From JACKNG01 sp050184115 (GTDB lineage: Bacteria > Pseudomonadota > Gammaproteobacteria > Ga0077536), in the NCBI GenBank assembly GCA_050184115.1, contig JBFXAQ010000001.1, positions 1,271,892-1,335,891 of the forward strand: DNA of 64,000 nucleotides, read 5' to 3'. Below, one piece after another: positions 35,872-44,354 of this stretch. Each line of letters opens with the position of its first letter. The first letter of the stretch is position 1. The position numbers and the translations under genes were made by a program. The notes beneath the pieces are model-generated. The model was given only the letters and a program-made list of their open reading frames with translations. It was not told the DNA's origin and searched no databases.

Positions 35872-36619
35872 CCGTGTTACTCCCAATGGGGTTCAGCAGG
35901 CCTTCGTTGCGTTGATGCCCGGCATTGATCGCGCCGAGCGAGGGGTTATGCGCGAGCAGTTCGAGGATGGCAGCGGTGGTGAACGCGGGATCACGGGGAT
36001 AGAGCGCCGCGTAGACGCGTTCGACGAACTCGAAATCGCTCGGCTCGTCGACGGTCCAGCGGAGCGTGGAGAGATCCGTGTCCTGTTCGACGCTGCCGAT
36101 TCTGAAGACCTCCGGTCGCCTCCACAAGTAAGGCATGACGTGCTCGCGTTCGTCGCGAGCAGTCGCCTCGTGCCAGGCGCGTGCTAACGCGGCATGGGTG
36201 ACCACTTCGACATCGAGCCCGTCAGGCCAGGTGGGTCGTACGGTGTTCGAGGTGTAGTCGTAGTCGCCGCCGAGTGCGAACTCGACAACACGGTCGATGA
36301 CCGCGGGGTCGGTCAGCGGACAATCGCCGGTCAGGCGCACGACGTGGCTGGGCGCGTGCGGCAGGGTGGCACGGTAGAAGCGATCGAGGACGTCGTCGAG
36401 CGCGCCACGGAAGCAGCCGACGCCGGCCGCGGCGGCGATTCCTTCAACCTCGTCGTCTTCCGGTTCGATGCTGGTGGCCACCACCAGCTTCTCGATGCGG
36501 CTCGCACGCAGGATTCGCTCGATCTGCCGCGCCAACATCGGTTGGCCCAGGATGGGCCGGGCGACCTTGCCGGGCAGTCGACGCGAGGACATGCGCGCCT
36601 GCAGGACGGCCAGGATCAT
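35864..36619 (-). CDS. SpsF-like nucleotidyltransferase
   Basis: A 251-residue GT-A-fold nucleotidyltransferase of the SpsF/COG1861 group related to CMP-NeuAc synthetase. The N-terminus MILAVLQARMSSRRLPGKV carries the CTP-binding Arg and Lys residues, and VRLTGDCPLTDPAVID and YTSNTVRPTWPDGLDVEV are family hallmarks. No classical PseF or NeuA gene is in the window, so this protein is the best candidate to activate the nonulosonic acid with CMP. Alternatively it activates the product of the neighbouring aminotransferase. The next gene upstream overlaps by four bases. Confidence 0.85.
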   Translation of the reverse strand: MILAVLQARMSSRRLPGKVARPILGQPMLARQIERILRASRIEKLVVATSIEPEDDEVEGIAAAAGVGCFRGALDDVLDRFYRATLPHAPSHVVRLTGDCPLTDPAVIDRVVEFALGGDYDYTSNTVRPTWPDGLDVEVVTHAALARAWHEATARDEREHVMPYLWRRPEVFRIGSVEQDTDLSTLRWTVDEPSDFEFVERVYAALYPRDPAFTTAAILELLAHNPSLGAINAGHQRNEGLLNPIGSNTDD

Positions 36620-37155
36620 GCGAGGTCCGCGGGCAGCAGCCCGACCTCGATGACGTCGCTCATCTGGTCACCCACCAGGTAATGGGCGCGGCGGTGGCCT
36701 TCCTGCCGGTAGCCGGCCTTGAGAAATGCCCGCAGGCTGCCTTGGTTGGCGACGTACATGCCCGCCGCGAGCTTGCGTACGCCGAGATGACGGAAGGCGT
36801 GCTCGCTGACCGCGCGGATGGCCTCCGCTGCATAGCCCTGGCCCCAACAGTCGCGCGCCCCGATGAGGAGACTGACGTCGGCGACAGGGTGGCGCGCGAG
36901 CACCGGGCCGACCTTGATGTTGCCGATATGGCGCGCGCCCTCGCGCAGGAAGATGCCGAACAGGTGTTCGTTGTCGCGGGCGTTGACGGCGCGCACGAAC
37001 TCACGCACGGATTCGAGCGTCTGCGGCTGGTGGCGCGTCTCGAGGAACTGGTTGACCTCGGGATCTTCCAGCCAGGCTACGTAATCCGGCGTGCAGTCGC
37101 CGTCGTCGAGCGGACGCAGCAGCAGCCGCGCCGAAGTCACCGTTGTCGTCGTCAT
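36616..37155 (-). CDS. GNAT N-acetyltransferase (RimJ/RimL-like)
   Basis: A 179-residue acetyltransferase. It has LLLRPLDDGDC at the start, EHLFGIFLREGARHIGNIKV in the middle and the acetyl-CoA loop CWGQGYAAEAIRAV, then YVANQGSLRAFLKAGYRQEG, the usual RimL-type end. Embedded between the HisF-like and SpsF-like genes with overlaps on both sides, it probably acylates an amino group of the nucleotide-activated sugar. This is a second GNAT in addition to the domain fused to PseG. Confidence 0.85.
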   Translation of the reverse strand: MTTTTVTSARLLLRPLDDGDCTPDYVAWLEDPEVNQFLETRHQPQTLESVREFVRAVNARDNEHLFGIFLREGARHIGNIKVGPVLARHPVADVSLLIGARDCWGQGYAAEAIRAVSEHAFRHLGVRKLAAGMYVANQGSLRAFLKAGYRQEGHRRAHYLVGDQMSDVIEVGLLPADLA

Positions 37156-37919
37156 ACCACCTTGAAGCTCAGCCCGTAGTTGGACAGGTAGGCCTTGGCC
37201 CGGATCGGGTTGCTGTCGGAGAAGTTGAACAGGCTGCCGCAGGCCAGCGCGCTGACGTCCGTTTCGAGAAATGCATCGCGTAGCTGGGCATAGTTGCCCG
37301 ATCCGCCGCAGCCGATCACAGGAACCGATGATCGGTCGACGACGCGCTTGATCAAGGGCAGGTCGAAACCGTTCATCATGCCGTCATGATCGATCGACTG
37401 GATGAATATCTCCCCGGCACCCGCGGCGATGCAGCGCGCGACATGGGTGTCGAGGTCGAGATCCTCGGCAGTCTTGGCGCAATTCGAGTAGAGGCGATAG
37501 CCCTGCGGGACCGTGCTGTCCCGGATGGCATCGATGGCGGCGATGACGGCCTGCGTGCCAAAAACCTCCGCCGTCCGCGAAAGAATACTGGGATCGGCGT
37601 ATGCCGCCGAGTTGATCACGACCTTGTCCGCGCCGTTACGGATCAGGAACGCGGCATCCTCGAAGCTGCGAATGCCGCCGCCGAAGGCGACCGGCATGAA
37701 GCATTCCCGGGCGACCGCCTCGATCACCTCTGCCAGCCTCTCCAGCGAGCGCTCGCCGCGGTCGATGTTGAGGAACAGCAGTTCGTCCGCTGATTGCGAG
37801 CTGTACACGGCCGAGCTCTTGACCGGGTCGCCGACGTCGCGCCAGTCGTGGAAGCGGCGCGATTTGACCAGGCGTCCGCCCATCAGCAGCTGCACCGGGA
37901 TGATGCGTTTCTTCAGCAC
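37152..37919 (-). CDS. hisF2: HisF-like cyclase subunit of a sugar amidotransferase system
   Basis: A 255-residue TIM-barrel protein homologous to HisF. Compared with genuine HisF, the catalytic Asp of the RIIPCLD segment is replaced: here the text reads RIIPVQLLMGGRLVKS. The second key region AAIDAIRD keeps its Asp, and the phosphate-binding GGGI and GCGGSGN loops are present. This fits HisF2/AglZ-type proteins that channel ammonia to a WbpG-type enzyme rather than making histidine. It overlaps hisH2 by seven bases. Confidence 0.88.
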   Translation of the reverse strand: MLKKRIIPVQLLMGGRLVKSRRFHDWRDVGDPVKSSAVYSSQSADELLFLNIDRGERSLERLAEVIEAVARECFMPVAFGGGIRSFEDAAFLIRNGADKVVINSAAYADPSILSRTAEVFGTQAVIAAIDAIRDSTVPQGYRLYSNCAKTAEDLDLDTHVARCIAAGAGEIFIQSIDHDGMMNGFDLPLIKRVVDRSSVPVIGCGGSGNYAQLRDAFLETDVSALACGSLFNFSDSNPIRAKAYLSNYGLSFKVV

Positions 37920-38530
37920 GTGCCATCCCAGGCGCAGAAATTCTTCAGCAAGAGCAAGCCGCTGACCTGGCTTTTCTCGGGATGGAACTGGAAGCCGATG
38001 ACGTTGGCGCGGCCGGCGATGCAGGTAAACGGTTCGCCGTAATCGGTCTCGGCCAGCCAGTCGGTGTCGGCGTCGCAGCGCATGGCATAGCTGTGGACGA
38101 AGTAGAAGTCGCGATTTGGCTTCAGGCCGCGGAACACCGGGTGTGCGTGTCGTACGTGCACGGTGTTCCAGCCGACGTGGGGCAGTCGCAGGCCATCGGC
38201 TGCCGGCAGAAGGGTGACGGCACCCGGGATCAGGCCGAGGCCCGCTGTGTCGCCACCCTCGGTTCCGCGCGAGGCGAGCAACTGCATGCCGAGACAGATG
38301 CCGAGGATGGGGCGTCCGCTGGCGGCGAACTCCACGATGCGGTGGTCGCGACCGGTCGCAACCAGGTTGCGCATGGCGCTGCCGAAATGACCGACACCCG
38401 GAATGACGAGGTGGCTGAGGTCATCCAGGGTGGTGTCGTCTTCGACCAGTACCGGGTCGTAGCCGAGCTCGTAGACTGCATTCCACACCGAACGCAGGTT
38501 GCCCATGCCATTGTCGAGGATCCCGATCAT
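37913..38530 (-). CDS. hisH2: HisH-like glutaminase subunit
   Basis: A 205-residue class I glutamine amidotransferase homologous to HisH. The nucleophile elbow is GICLGMQLLAS with the catalytic cysteine near residue 80, and the partner His and Glu are in FQFHPEKSQVSG. The oxyanion segment VIPGVGHFGSAMRNL is present. It would release ammonia from glutamine and pass it through the HisF-like barrel to the WbpG-type enzyme encoded directly upstream in the operon. It lies in an operon with no other histidine genes. Confidence 0.9.
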   Translation of the reverse strand: MIGILDNGMGNLRSVWNAVYELGYDPVLVEDDTTLDDLSHLVIPGVGHFGSAMRNLVATGRDHRIVEFAASGRPILGICLGMQLLASRGTEGGDTAGLGLIPGAVTLLPAADGLRLPHVGWNTVHVRHAHPVFRGLKPNRDFYFVHSYAMRCDADTDWLAETDYGEPFTCIAGRANVIGFQFHPEKSQVSGLLLLKNFCAWDGTC

Positions 38531-38540
38531 CGGCCCTGCA

Positions 38541-39755
38541 TTACTTGCGGGTCAGGCGGCTGGTATCGATGACGCGGAAGTCGACGCCGCGATGCTCCGG
38601 CGGCTCGCGGTACCAGTTGTCGTAGTCCCACGGCTTCTCGGACCACTCGTTGGCGGCGAAATCCGGTTCGTGGGGCGGGATGACCGTCTGGCCGACGATG
38701 TCGTTGAATTCCTCCACAGTCAGGCCGAGGTAGTCGAGGAAGATGTCGAGGGAGCGCGGCTTCTTGCCCTCGTAGGTCTCGACAAGGTGCCGGGCGTGTT
38801 CCGGCGTGATGCGGCCGTTGCGCAGATCGATGGCGGTCATCTGGCTGACGCGGCTGTAGCCGCGCTTGACGAACTTGATGTAGTCGCGCATGCCCTGCAT
38901 GTAGCACTCGATCTTCTCGTACGGGTACTCCTCCCACGGCATGCCTTCGACCTGGTCGCCCTGCCAGCCGAGTTCGTCGCGGATGATCGCGAACTGCTTC
39001 TTGACGTCCCACTTGATGAAGGAACCGAGGCACACCGAGCGGTAGCCGAGGCGGTTGAGATCACGGAGCTTGGGGTAGGTGTAAGGAGCGAGGTCGCGCG
39101 GATCGAGGTCGAAGTCCTCCTTGATCATGCCGTGCATGTCTTCGGCGGTGATGCCGAGGTTGACGAAGCGATTGAAGCGCGTTTCGTCGACTTCCTCGAT
39201 CTCGTCGTCGCGGTAGTCGTAATACTGGGTGTACTCCGCCGAGGGCTCGCCCCAGAACACCAGCGGGACCTGGAACTTGACCGCGACGTGCATCGGATAG
39301 GAGAAGATGCCGGTGTGGCAGTGCCAGCAGAAATCGCCTTTGCGGCGTAGCGCTTCGAGCATGAGGCGCTTGACCACGCGCCAGTTGGGGGTGAACGACA
39401 GCACGTCCACGCCGAGGCGTTTGAAGGTCTGTTCGTTGTTCTGCTTGAGACGCTCGCGCATGAAGCCGTGATTGAATTGCACGACCAGCGGTTTGAGCTT
39501 GAACTGCGTGACCAGGTACCACAGCGTGTAGGTCGAGTCCTTGCCGCCGGAGAACGGTACGATGCAGTCGTAGTCGTGCTTCCCACGGTATTCCTCGACG
39601 AGATCGTCGAGCATCTTCCTGCGTGCGTCCCAATCGATCTTCTCGTCGCGGTAGCTGTGCCCGTTGCAGATGTTACATACGCCGTCGGCATCGAATTCGA
39701 TGGTTTCGTAGGTTTCCGGCAGCCCGCAGCGGGTGCATTTCCTGAGTTGGCTCAT
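38541..39755 (-). CDS. wbpG: N-acetyl sugar amidotransferase (WbpG/PseA type)
   Basis: A 404-residue ATP-pyrophosphatase-fold enzyme. A zinc-ribbon-like CTRC...CNIC occupies residues 8-30, the PP-loop is PFSGGKDSTYTLWY near 67-80, and FCWHCHTGIFSYP follows near 150. Members convert an N-acetyl group to acetamidino, using ammonia from HisH/HisF-like partners, in pseudaminic/legionaminic acid or ManNAc3NAcA derivatives. The two partner genes follow immediately downstream. The result would be an acetamidino-substituted nonulosonic acid. Confidence 0.9.
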   Translation of the reverse strand: MSQLRKCTRCGLPETYETIEFDADGVCNICNGHSYRDEKIDWDARRKMLDDLVEEYRGKHDYDCIVPFSGGKDSTYTLWYLVTQFKLKPLVVQFNHGFMRERLKQNNEQTFKRLGVDVLSFTPNWRVVKRLMLEALRRKGDFCWHCHTGIFSYPMHVAVKFQVPLVFWGEPSAEYTQYYDYRDDEIEEVDETRFNRFVNLGITAEDMHGMIKEDFDLDPRDLAPYTYPKLRDLNRLGYRSVCLGSFIKWDVKKQFAIIRDELGWQGDQVEGMPWEEYPYEKIECYMQGMRDYIKFVKRGYSRVSQMTAIDLRNGRITPEHARHLVETYEGKKPRSLDIFLDYLGLTVEEFNDIVGQTVIPPHEPDFAANEWSEKPWDYDNWYREPPEHRGVDFRVIDTSRLTRK

Positions 39756-40675
39756 GTCGGGCTCTCCGTGGAAGTCGCGATGGGTTCGAGCTCGGCCCAG
39801 CGGGCCGGGTTGAGCAGGCGTTCGTCGTCGCAGCCGAAGCTTTCGAAATCGATGCGCGGCAATGAACTCTCCGCGCGTTCGGCGGCATCCAGGATCTCAC
39901 GAAATTCCGCCGCCGAGGTAACGCCGACTACGATTGTGCCGATGCCCGGCAGTCCGCCAACGGCGCGCAGGGCACCCTCGACCACGCCGAGGCCTGCGGC
40001 AGTCAGCGCAGCGCGCAGCGCCGCGAGTGGCCCGCGCAGGGCGGAGAAACGGGCGTCGAGTCGATCGGGCTGAGTGAGGACCAGCCCCTGCAGGAATACC
40101 GAGCGCACGTGGACCTCGACTCCGGCCGCCACGAGCCGGGCGAGCTGGCCGCCGACGACGAGGCGGCGGTCGAGGACATTCAATGGCAGTTGCACGAGTT
40201 CGAGCGGGTAGCGCTCGAGCAGGGCATCGATCTCGGCGCCATTGTAGACGGACGCACCGATGCGCTCGACCGCGCCGGCGGCACGGTGCGCTTCCAGCGC
40301 CGCCCACAGGGCGTCACCATGGCGACCGAGCAGGTCGCCGCAGTCGTGAACGATGAGTCCTGCGACGCGGTCCTCTCCGAGCGCGCCGAGGGATGCTTCC
40401 AGTGCCGCCGCGAGGGCGCCCGAGACGGCGCCGGCGTCGCCCGCGCCGGCGAACTTGGGTGTCTTGGTGACGATGCGGAACGAATGGGGCCGGGGCAATT
40501 CGCGGCCCAGGACGGCTTCCGCGTTGCCGTAGAGGTGCGCGGTGTCGATGACGCGCACGCCGCGCTGCGCGGCCAGCGCAAGGATGGTGCCGACCTCGTC
40601 GCCCGGAACCACGCCGCCGGCGTTGGTTACGCCGTAGGCCGTGCCGAACTGCACGCTGCCGAGGCCGAGATTCAC
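39752..40675 (-). CDS. Aldo/keto reductase family protein
   Basis: A 307-residue (alpha/beta)8 oxidoreductase. It begins LGLGSVQFGTAYGVTNAGG, then DTAHLYGNAEAVLG supplies the catalytic Asp and Tyr, TKTPKF the Lys, and IVHDCGD the His-region. NADPH-binding residues are in the last third (GTIVVGVTSAAEFREIL). AKR genes of this SpsF-associated type occur in nonulosonic-acid clusters; the sugar carbonyl reduced here is unknown. It overlaps the genes on both sides by four bases. Confidence 0.85.
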   Translation of the reverse strand: MNLGLGSVQFGTAYGVTNAGGVVPGDEVGTILALAAQRGVRVIDTAHLYGNAEAVLGRELPRPHSFRIVTKTPKFAGAGDAGAVSGALAAALEASLGALGEDRVAGLIVHDCGDLLGRHGDALWAALEAHRAAGAVERIGASVYNGAEIDALLERYPLELVQLPLNVLDRRLVVGGQLARLVAAGVEVHVRSVFLQGLVLTQPDRLDARFSALRGPLAALRAALTAAGLGVVEGALRAVGGLPGIGTIVVGVTSAAEFREILDAAERAESSLPRIDFESFGCDDERLLNPARWAELEPIATSTESPT

Positions 40676-42021
40676 GTCACCGCTCCGTGAGCGAGGATGT
40701 CAGGTGTACCGAGCTTTGCCGCGGCGACGTGGTCGCGGATGAAGCGTGCAGTCGCCGTGCTGGCACCCTCCTCGGGCAGGTGGAACCAGCGTCCTACCAG
40801 GGCGCGTCGGGCCGCACGGTCCGCCTGCGGTCGCGATGTGCGCACGGCTTCTTCGAGCAAGCGACCGAGCTCTGCCGGCGATGACGCGAAGCGGTAGACC
40901 GCGGCACAGGCGGAGTCGGCGGGGTCGACAATCTGCTCACGCGCCGGGCGCGCGGCGTCGCCCCATTGCGGGATGACCACCTCGGCGTCGCTGAAGAGCG
41001 CTTCGATGACCGCCAGCGAGTTGTACCCGATGACCAGCCGCGACGCCGGCAGCAACTCGGTCAGCGGCGCCGCGTTGGTGAGCGTCAAGCGGTGGTCCGT
41101 GCGCGCGAGCTGGTCGCGCGCACGGGCCTCGTCCGCGGCGTCCTTGCACTTGAGCACGAACTCCAGTCCGCAGCGGGCGTGACGGACTGACGCCGCGGCA
41201 AACGCTCGCAGGGTCTCCTCGTAACAAATCGGCGCGAAATACTGCTCGCCCTCGAAGGCGAGCAAGGTAACCAGGCGCGCGGGCTGCACGCCGACCGAGC
41301 CGTCGAGCCAGGGATCGAAACGCGGCGCGCCGACCATGTGTACCTGGGCGGGACTGCAGCAACCGCTCTCGATCAGCATGTCGCGGGTACCGGGGCCGAA
41401 CACTGCGACGGCGGTACCGCCATAGCGAAAGCCAGGGGCACGGTACATGTCGAGGGACAGCTCGTAGACCGAGCGCACGGTCTGTTCTTCCTGGCACAGG
41501 ACCAGGAAGGGCACGCCGCGCACGCGGCAGGCGCGGCGAAACGACTCGTGTTGCCAGTAGTCGACATTCGAGGCCAGTACCGCGGCGACGTCCCAACGTG
41601 CCCGCGCCATGTCGAGCAGGTGGCCAGCGTAGGCTTCAGCGGTTGCCCACGCCGAGGCGTGTTCGGGGCGGCTACGGGCGGCATAAGCGATCTGCTCGCA
41701 CAGTTCGGGCGGCAGCCATTGCATCTGGGCGAGCGAGAGGATGTGGGTATCGAGCGAGACGAGGTCGAGATCCGCCGCGCGTTCGCGCAACTGGTCGACG
41801 TCCTTGGCGAAATACAGCCGGTTGAGCACCAGTACGCGCGTACCGGCACCACCGTTCGGCGCGACCTCGCAGGCCTGGCACGCCAGCCACGCGAGACCGC
41901 GCGGGCCCAGCACGCGCGCCAGCGGCGTTACCAACGACGAGACCAGGAGGTGATGGATCGCCACGCCGAGCGCGCGGCGCGGATTGCGGATGGCCTTTGC
42001 GAGATGTCGGATCAGGCGCAT
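40672..42021 (-). CDS. Putative GT-B-type glycosyltransferase of the nonulosonate operon
   Basis: A 449-residue protein I cannot place in a named family. VLVLNRLYFAKDVDQL starts a possible first Rossmann domain, and the second half contains LEFVLKCKDAADEARA followed by LTELLPASRLVIGYNSLAVIEALFSDAEVVIPQWG, which has the layout of the acceptor/donor site of CDP-glycerol or capsule (KpsS-like) transferases. No membrane helix is evident. By position it is the best candidate to transfer the CMP-nonulosonic acid, but I see no classic sialyltransferase motif. Confidence 0.62.
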   Translation of the reverse strand: MRLIRHLAKAIRNPRRALGVAIHHLLVSSLVTPLARVLGPRGLAWLACQACEVAPNGGAGTRVLVLNRLYFAKDVDQLRERAADLDLVSLDTHILSLAQMQWLPPELCEQIAYAARSRPEHASAWATAEAYAGHLLDMARARWDVAAVLASNVDYWQHESFRRACRVRGVPFLVLCQEEQTVRSVYELSLDMYRAPGFRYGGTAVAVFGPGTRDMLIESGCCSPAQVHMVGAPRFDPWLDGSVGVQPARLVTLLAFEGEQYFAPICYEETLRAFAAASVRHARCGLEFVLKCKDAADEARARDQLARTDHRLTLTNAAPLTELLPASRLVIGYNSLAVIEALFSDAEVVIPQWGDAARPAREQIVDPADSACAAVYRFASSPAELGRLLEEAVRTSRPQADRAARRALVGRWFHLPEEGASTATARFIRDHVAAAKLGTPDILAHGAVT

Positions 42022-42069
42022 GCCGGGAGGGCGCGTCGCGCACGGGAACCGGGCCGCGTGTGCACAGGC

Positions 42070-43125
42070 TCAGTCGCCGAGCAGATCGGGCGTGACCGGG
42101 GTACCGCGCTTGAGCGCGTGCGGCGCGGTCCGCCCGAGCAAATCGCGCATACGATCCGGCGCGACACCATGGCCCGGTCGGATCGAGCGCACGTTGGTCG
42201 TCGTGAACGGTTCGCCGGCGGCGATGTCCGCGACGACGTAGAGCGAGCGGCGGAAAATCGCGTTGCCCTGCTCGCTGCCGACGCGGTCGTAGGTCGGTTG
42301 ACCGAGCGCCGCATGCGCGATGCGGCACTGCGAGCACAGCGCGGCGAGTTCGTCCGGTTCGAGCGAGAAGCTCGAGTCGGGACCGCCATCACTGCGACGC
42401 ATGGTGAAATGCTTTTCGATGACCGCCGCACCGAGCGCCACCGCGCTAACCGCGACGGCGATGCCGAGAGTGTGATCGGACAGGCCGGCGACGACATCGA
42501 AGCGGCGGGCGAGGTCGGCGACCGTCCGAAGATTGTATTCGTCGGCCGGGGCCGGGTAGCTGCTGACGCAATGCAGCAGCACGAGTTCATCGCATCCGGC
42601 TCCGCGAGCGGCGTCGACCGCCGCGCCGATCTCGATCTCATTCGCCATTCCGGTCGAGATGATCAAGGGTTTGCCCGTGCTGGCCGCTTTGCGGATCAAG
42701 GGCAGGTCGATGGCTTCGAAGGAGGCGATCTTGTACGCCGGCGCGCCGAGTTCCTCGAGGAAATCGACTGCCGATTCGTCGAATGGAGTCGAGAAGACCG
42801 GGATGCCGAGTTTGCGCCCATGCTCGAACAGGGCAGGGTGCCAGTCCGGCGGGGTATGCGCCTCCTGGTACAACTGGTACAGGGTGTAGCCATCCCACAA
42901 CCCGCCGCTGATCGTGAACTCCGGACCGTCGTGATCGATCGTGATGCTGTCCGCGGTGTAGGTCTGCAGCTTGATGGCATCGGCGCCAGCGTCTCGCGCG
43001 GCGGTCATGATGGCGAGCGCACGATCGAGGTCGCCGTTGTGGTTGGCCGAAACTTCGGCGATGACGAAGGGCGGGGCGTCGGCTCCGATCAGACGGCCGG
43101 CGATACGGATGCTGCGTTGATTCAT
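42070..43125 (-). CDS. pseI: Pseudaminic acid synthase
   Basis: A 351-residue enzyme of the NeuB family that condenses 6-deoxy-AltdiNAc with phosphoenolpyruvate. VIAEVSANHNGD (21-32), KLQTYTADSITID and YKIASFEAIDLPLI are typical, and the C-terminal 60 residues form the antifreeze-like SAF domain (FRRSLYVVADIAAGEPF onward). The EVSANHNG version and the DHDGPEF/GLWDGYTLYQLY stretch favour PseI over NeuB or LegI. It follows pseC by 20 bp. Confidence 0.93.
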   Translation of the reverse strand: MNQRSIRIAGRLIGADAPPFVIAEVSANHNGDLDRALAIMTAARDAGADAIKLQTYTADSITIDHDGPEFTISGGLWDGYTLYQLYQEAHTPPDWHPALFEHGRKLGIPVFSTPFDESAVDFLEELGAPAYKIASFEAIDLPLIRKAASTGKPLIISTGMANEIEIGAAVDAARGAGCDELVLLHCVSSYPAPADEYNLRTVADLARRFDVVAGLSDHTLGIAVAVSAVALGAAVIEKHFTMRRSDGGPDSSFSLEPDELAALCSQCRIAHAALGQPTYDRVGSEQGNAIFRRSLYVVADIAAGEPFTTTNVRSIRPGHGVAPDRMRDLLGRTAPHALKRGTPVTPDLLGD

Positions 43126-43145
43126 GGCGTTGGCCTCGCGATGGT

Positions 43146-44354
43146 TCAGGCGCCGATCACGCGGCGCACGGCGGCGCAGACGCGGTCGACGTCATCGTCG
43201 CGCATGGCCGGGAACAGCGGCAACGACAATGTCGAGGCGTAATAGGCATCGGCGCCGGGTAGCGTGATGTCGCCGTACAGACGCTGGTAGTAGGGCTGCC
43301 GGTGCACCGGCAAGTAATGGACCTGGGTGCCGACGCCCTCGGCGCGCAGTGCGCGCATGACCTGCGCCCGGCTCCGTCCGATGGCAGCGAAGTCGAATCG
43401 CGCGGCATACAGGTGCCAACCCGGCGTGCACCGCGGCGTGCGTGCCGGCAGACGTAACGACGGCGCCAGCTCGCCGAGCAGTTCGTCGTAACGCGCGCTC
43501 AAGGCAGCGCGGCGCGCGACGAAAGCGTCGAGTTTGCCCAGTTGGCTCAAGCCGAGCGCGCAATTGATGTCGCTGACTCGGTAGTTGTAACCGATGCGCG
43601 GCATCTCGTAGTACCACGGATTGGCGGTGCCATCGGCATCGAAGGCGAGGGCGGCATTGGACAGGCGCGCCGCATCGCGCACCATGCCATGGCTGCGGAA
43701 CTCGGCCATGCGTGTCGCCAGGGCGTTGTCGTTGGTCGTGACCATGCCGCCTTCCCCGACTGCGATGGTCTTCACCGGATGGAACGAGAACGTCGCCAGA
43801 TCGGAATGCGCGCAGGCGCCGACACTCGCCGAGTCGCTGCCTGGATCCGCCTCGTAGCGCGTACCGAGGGCGTGGCAGGCATCTTCGATGACGGCGATGT
43901 CCGCTGCGTTCGCCTGCGACCGGATTGCCGCGAGGTCGCCGACCTGGCCGGCGAGATGGACCGGGATGACGGCGCGCACCCGCCGCTGGGCGCGGGCCAG
44001 TGCGGCGCTGAAGGTCGCGGGGGTGAGCAGCCCCGTGTCGGGGTCGACGTCGGCGAAGATCACATCCGCGCCACAGAAGCGCGCGCAGTTCGCCGTGGCG
44101 AGGAAAGTGAGTGTGGGGACGACCACGGCGTCGGCTGGCCCGATGCCGAGCGCATCGACTGCCAGGTGCAAGGCCGCCGTACCGCTGTTGCAGGCGACCG
44201 CGTACGCCGCGCCGACGCGGTCGGCGAAGGCCTGCTCGAAGCGCGCCACCAGTGGGCCCGTGGTGAGCATGTCAGCGCGCAAGGCCGCCACCACCGCGGC
44301 GATATCATCGTCGTCGATGACCTGGCGGCCGTAGGGCAGGACCTCTTCAGGCAT
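43146..44354 (-). CDS. pseC: UDP-4-amino-4,6-dideoxy-N-acetyl-altrosamine transaminase
   Basis: A 402-residue PLP aminotransferase of the DegT family. MPEEVLPYGRQVIDDDDIAAV is the PseC-type start, NSGTAALHLAV binds PLP phosphate and SFHPVKTIAVGEGG contains the PLP Lys195. It aminates the 4-keto product of PseB. It is coupled to pseB by an 8-base overlap. A WecE-like paralogue sits at 22.9 kb; their different N-termini (PYGRQ versus IPFHKP) separate the roles. Confidence 0.93.
   Translation of the reverse strand: MPEEVLPYGRQVIDDDDIAAVVAALRADMLTTGPLVARFEQAFADRVGAAYAVACNSGTAALHLAVDALGIGPADAVVVPTLTFLATANCARFCGADVIFADVDPDTGLLTPATFSAALARAQRRVRAVIPVHLAGQVGDLAAIRSQANAADIAVIEDACHALGTRYEADPGSDSASVGACAHSDLATFSFHPVKTIAVGEGGMVTTNDNALATRMAEFRSHGMVRDAARLSNAALAFDADGTANPWYYEMPRIGYNYRVSDINCALGLSQLGKLDAFVARRAALSARYDELLGELAPSLRLPARTPRCTPGWHLYAARFDFAAIGRSRAQVMRALRAEGVGTQVHYLPVHRQPYYQRLYGDITLPGADAYYASTLSLPLFPAMRDDDVDRVCAAVRRVIGA

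Noticed and set aside
37152..38530. HisF and HisH as histidine biosynthesis genes
   Set aside because: They are embedded with a WbpG-type amidotransferase in a nonulosonate operon, and the HisF-like protein lacks the first catalytic Asp.
41338..43242. A 634-codon plus-strand frame opposite pseI and the GT-B-like gene
   Set aside because: It crosses two real genes in antisense, and PseI motifs on the other strand are unambiguous.
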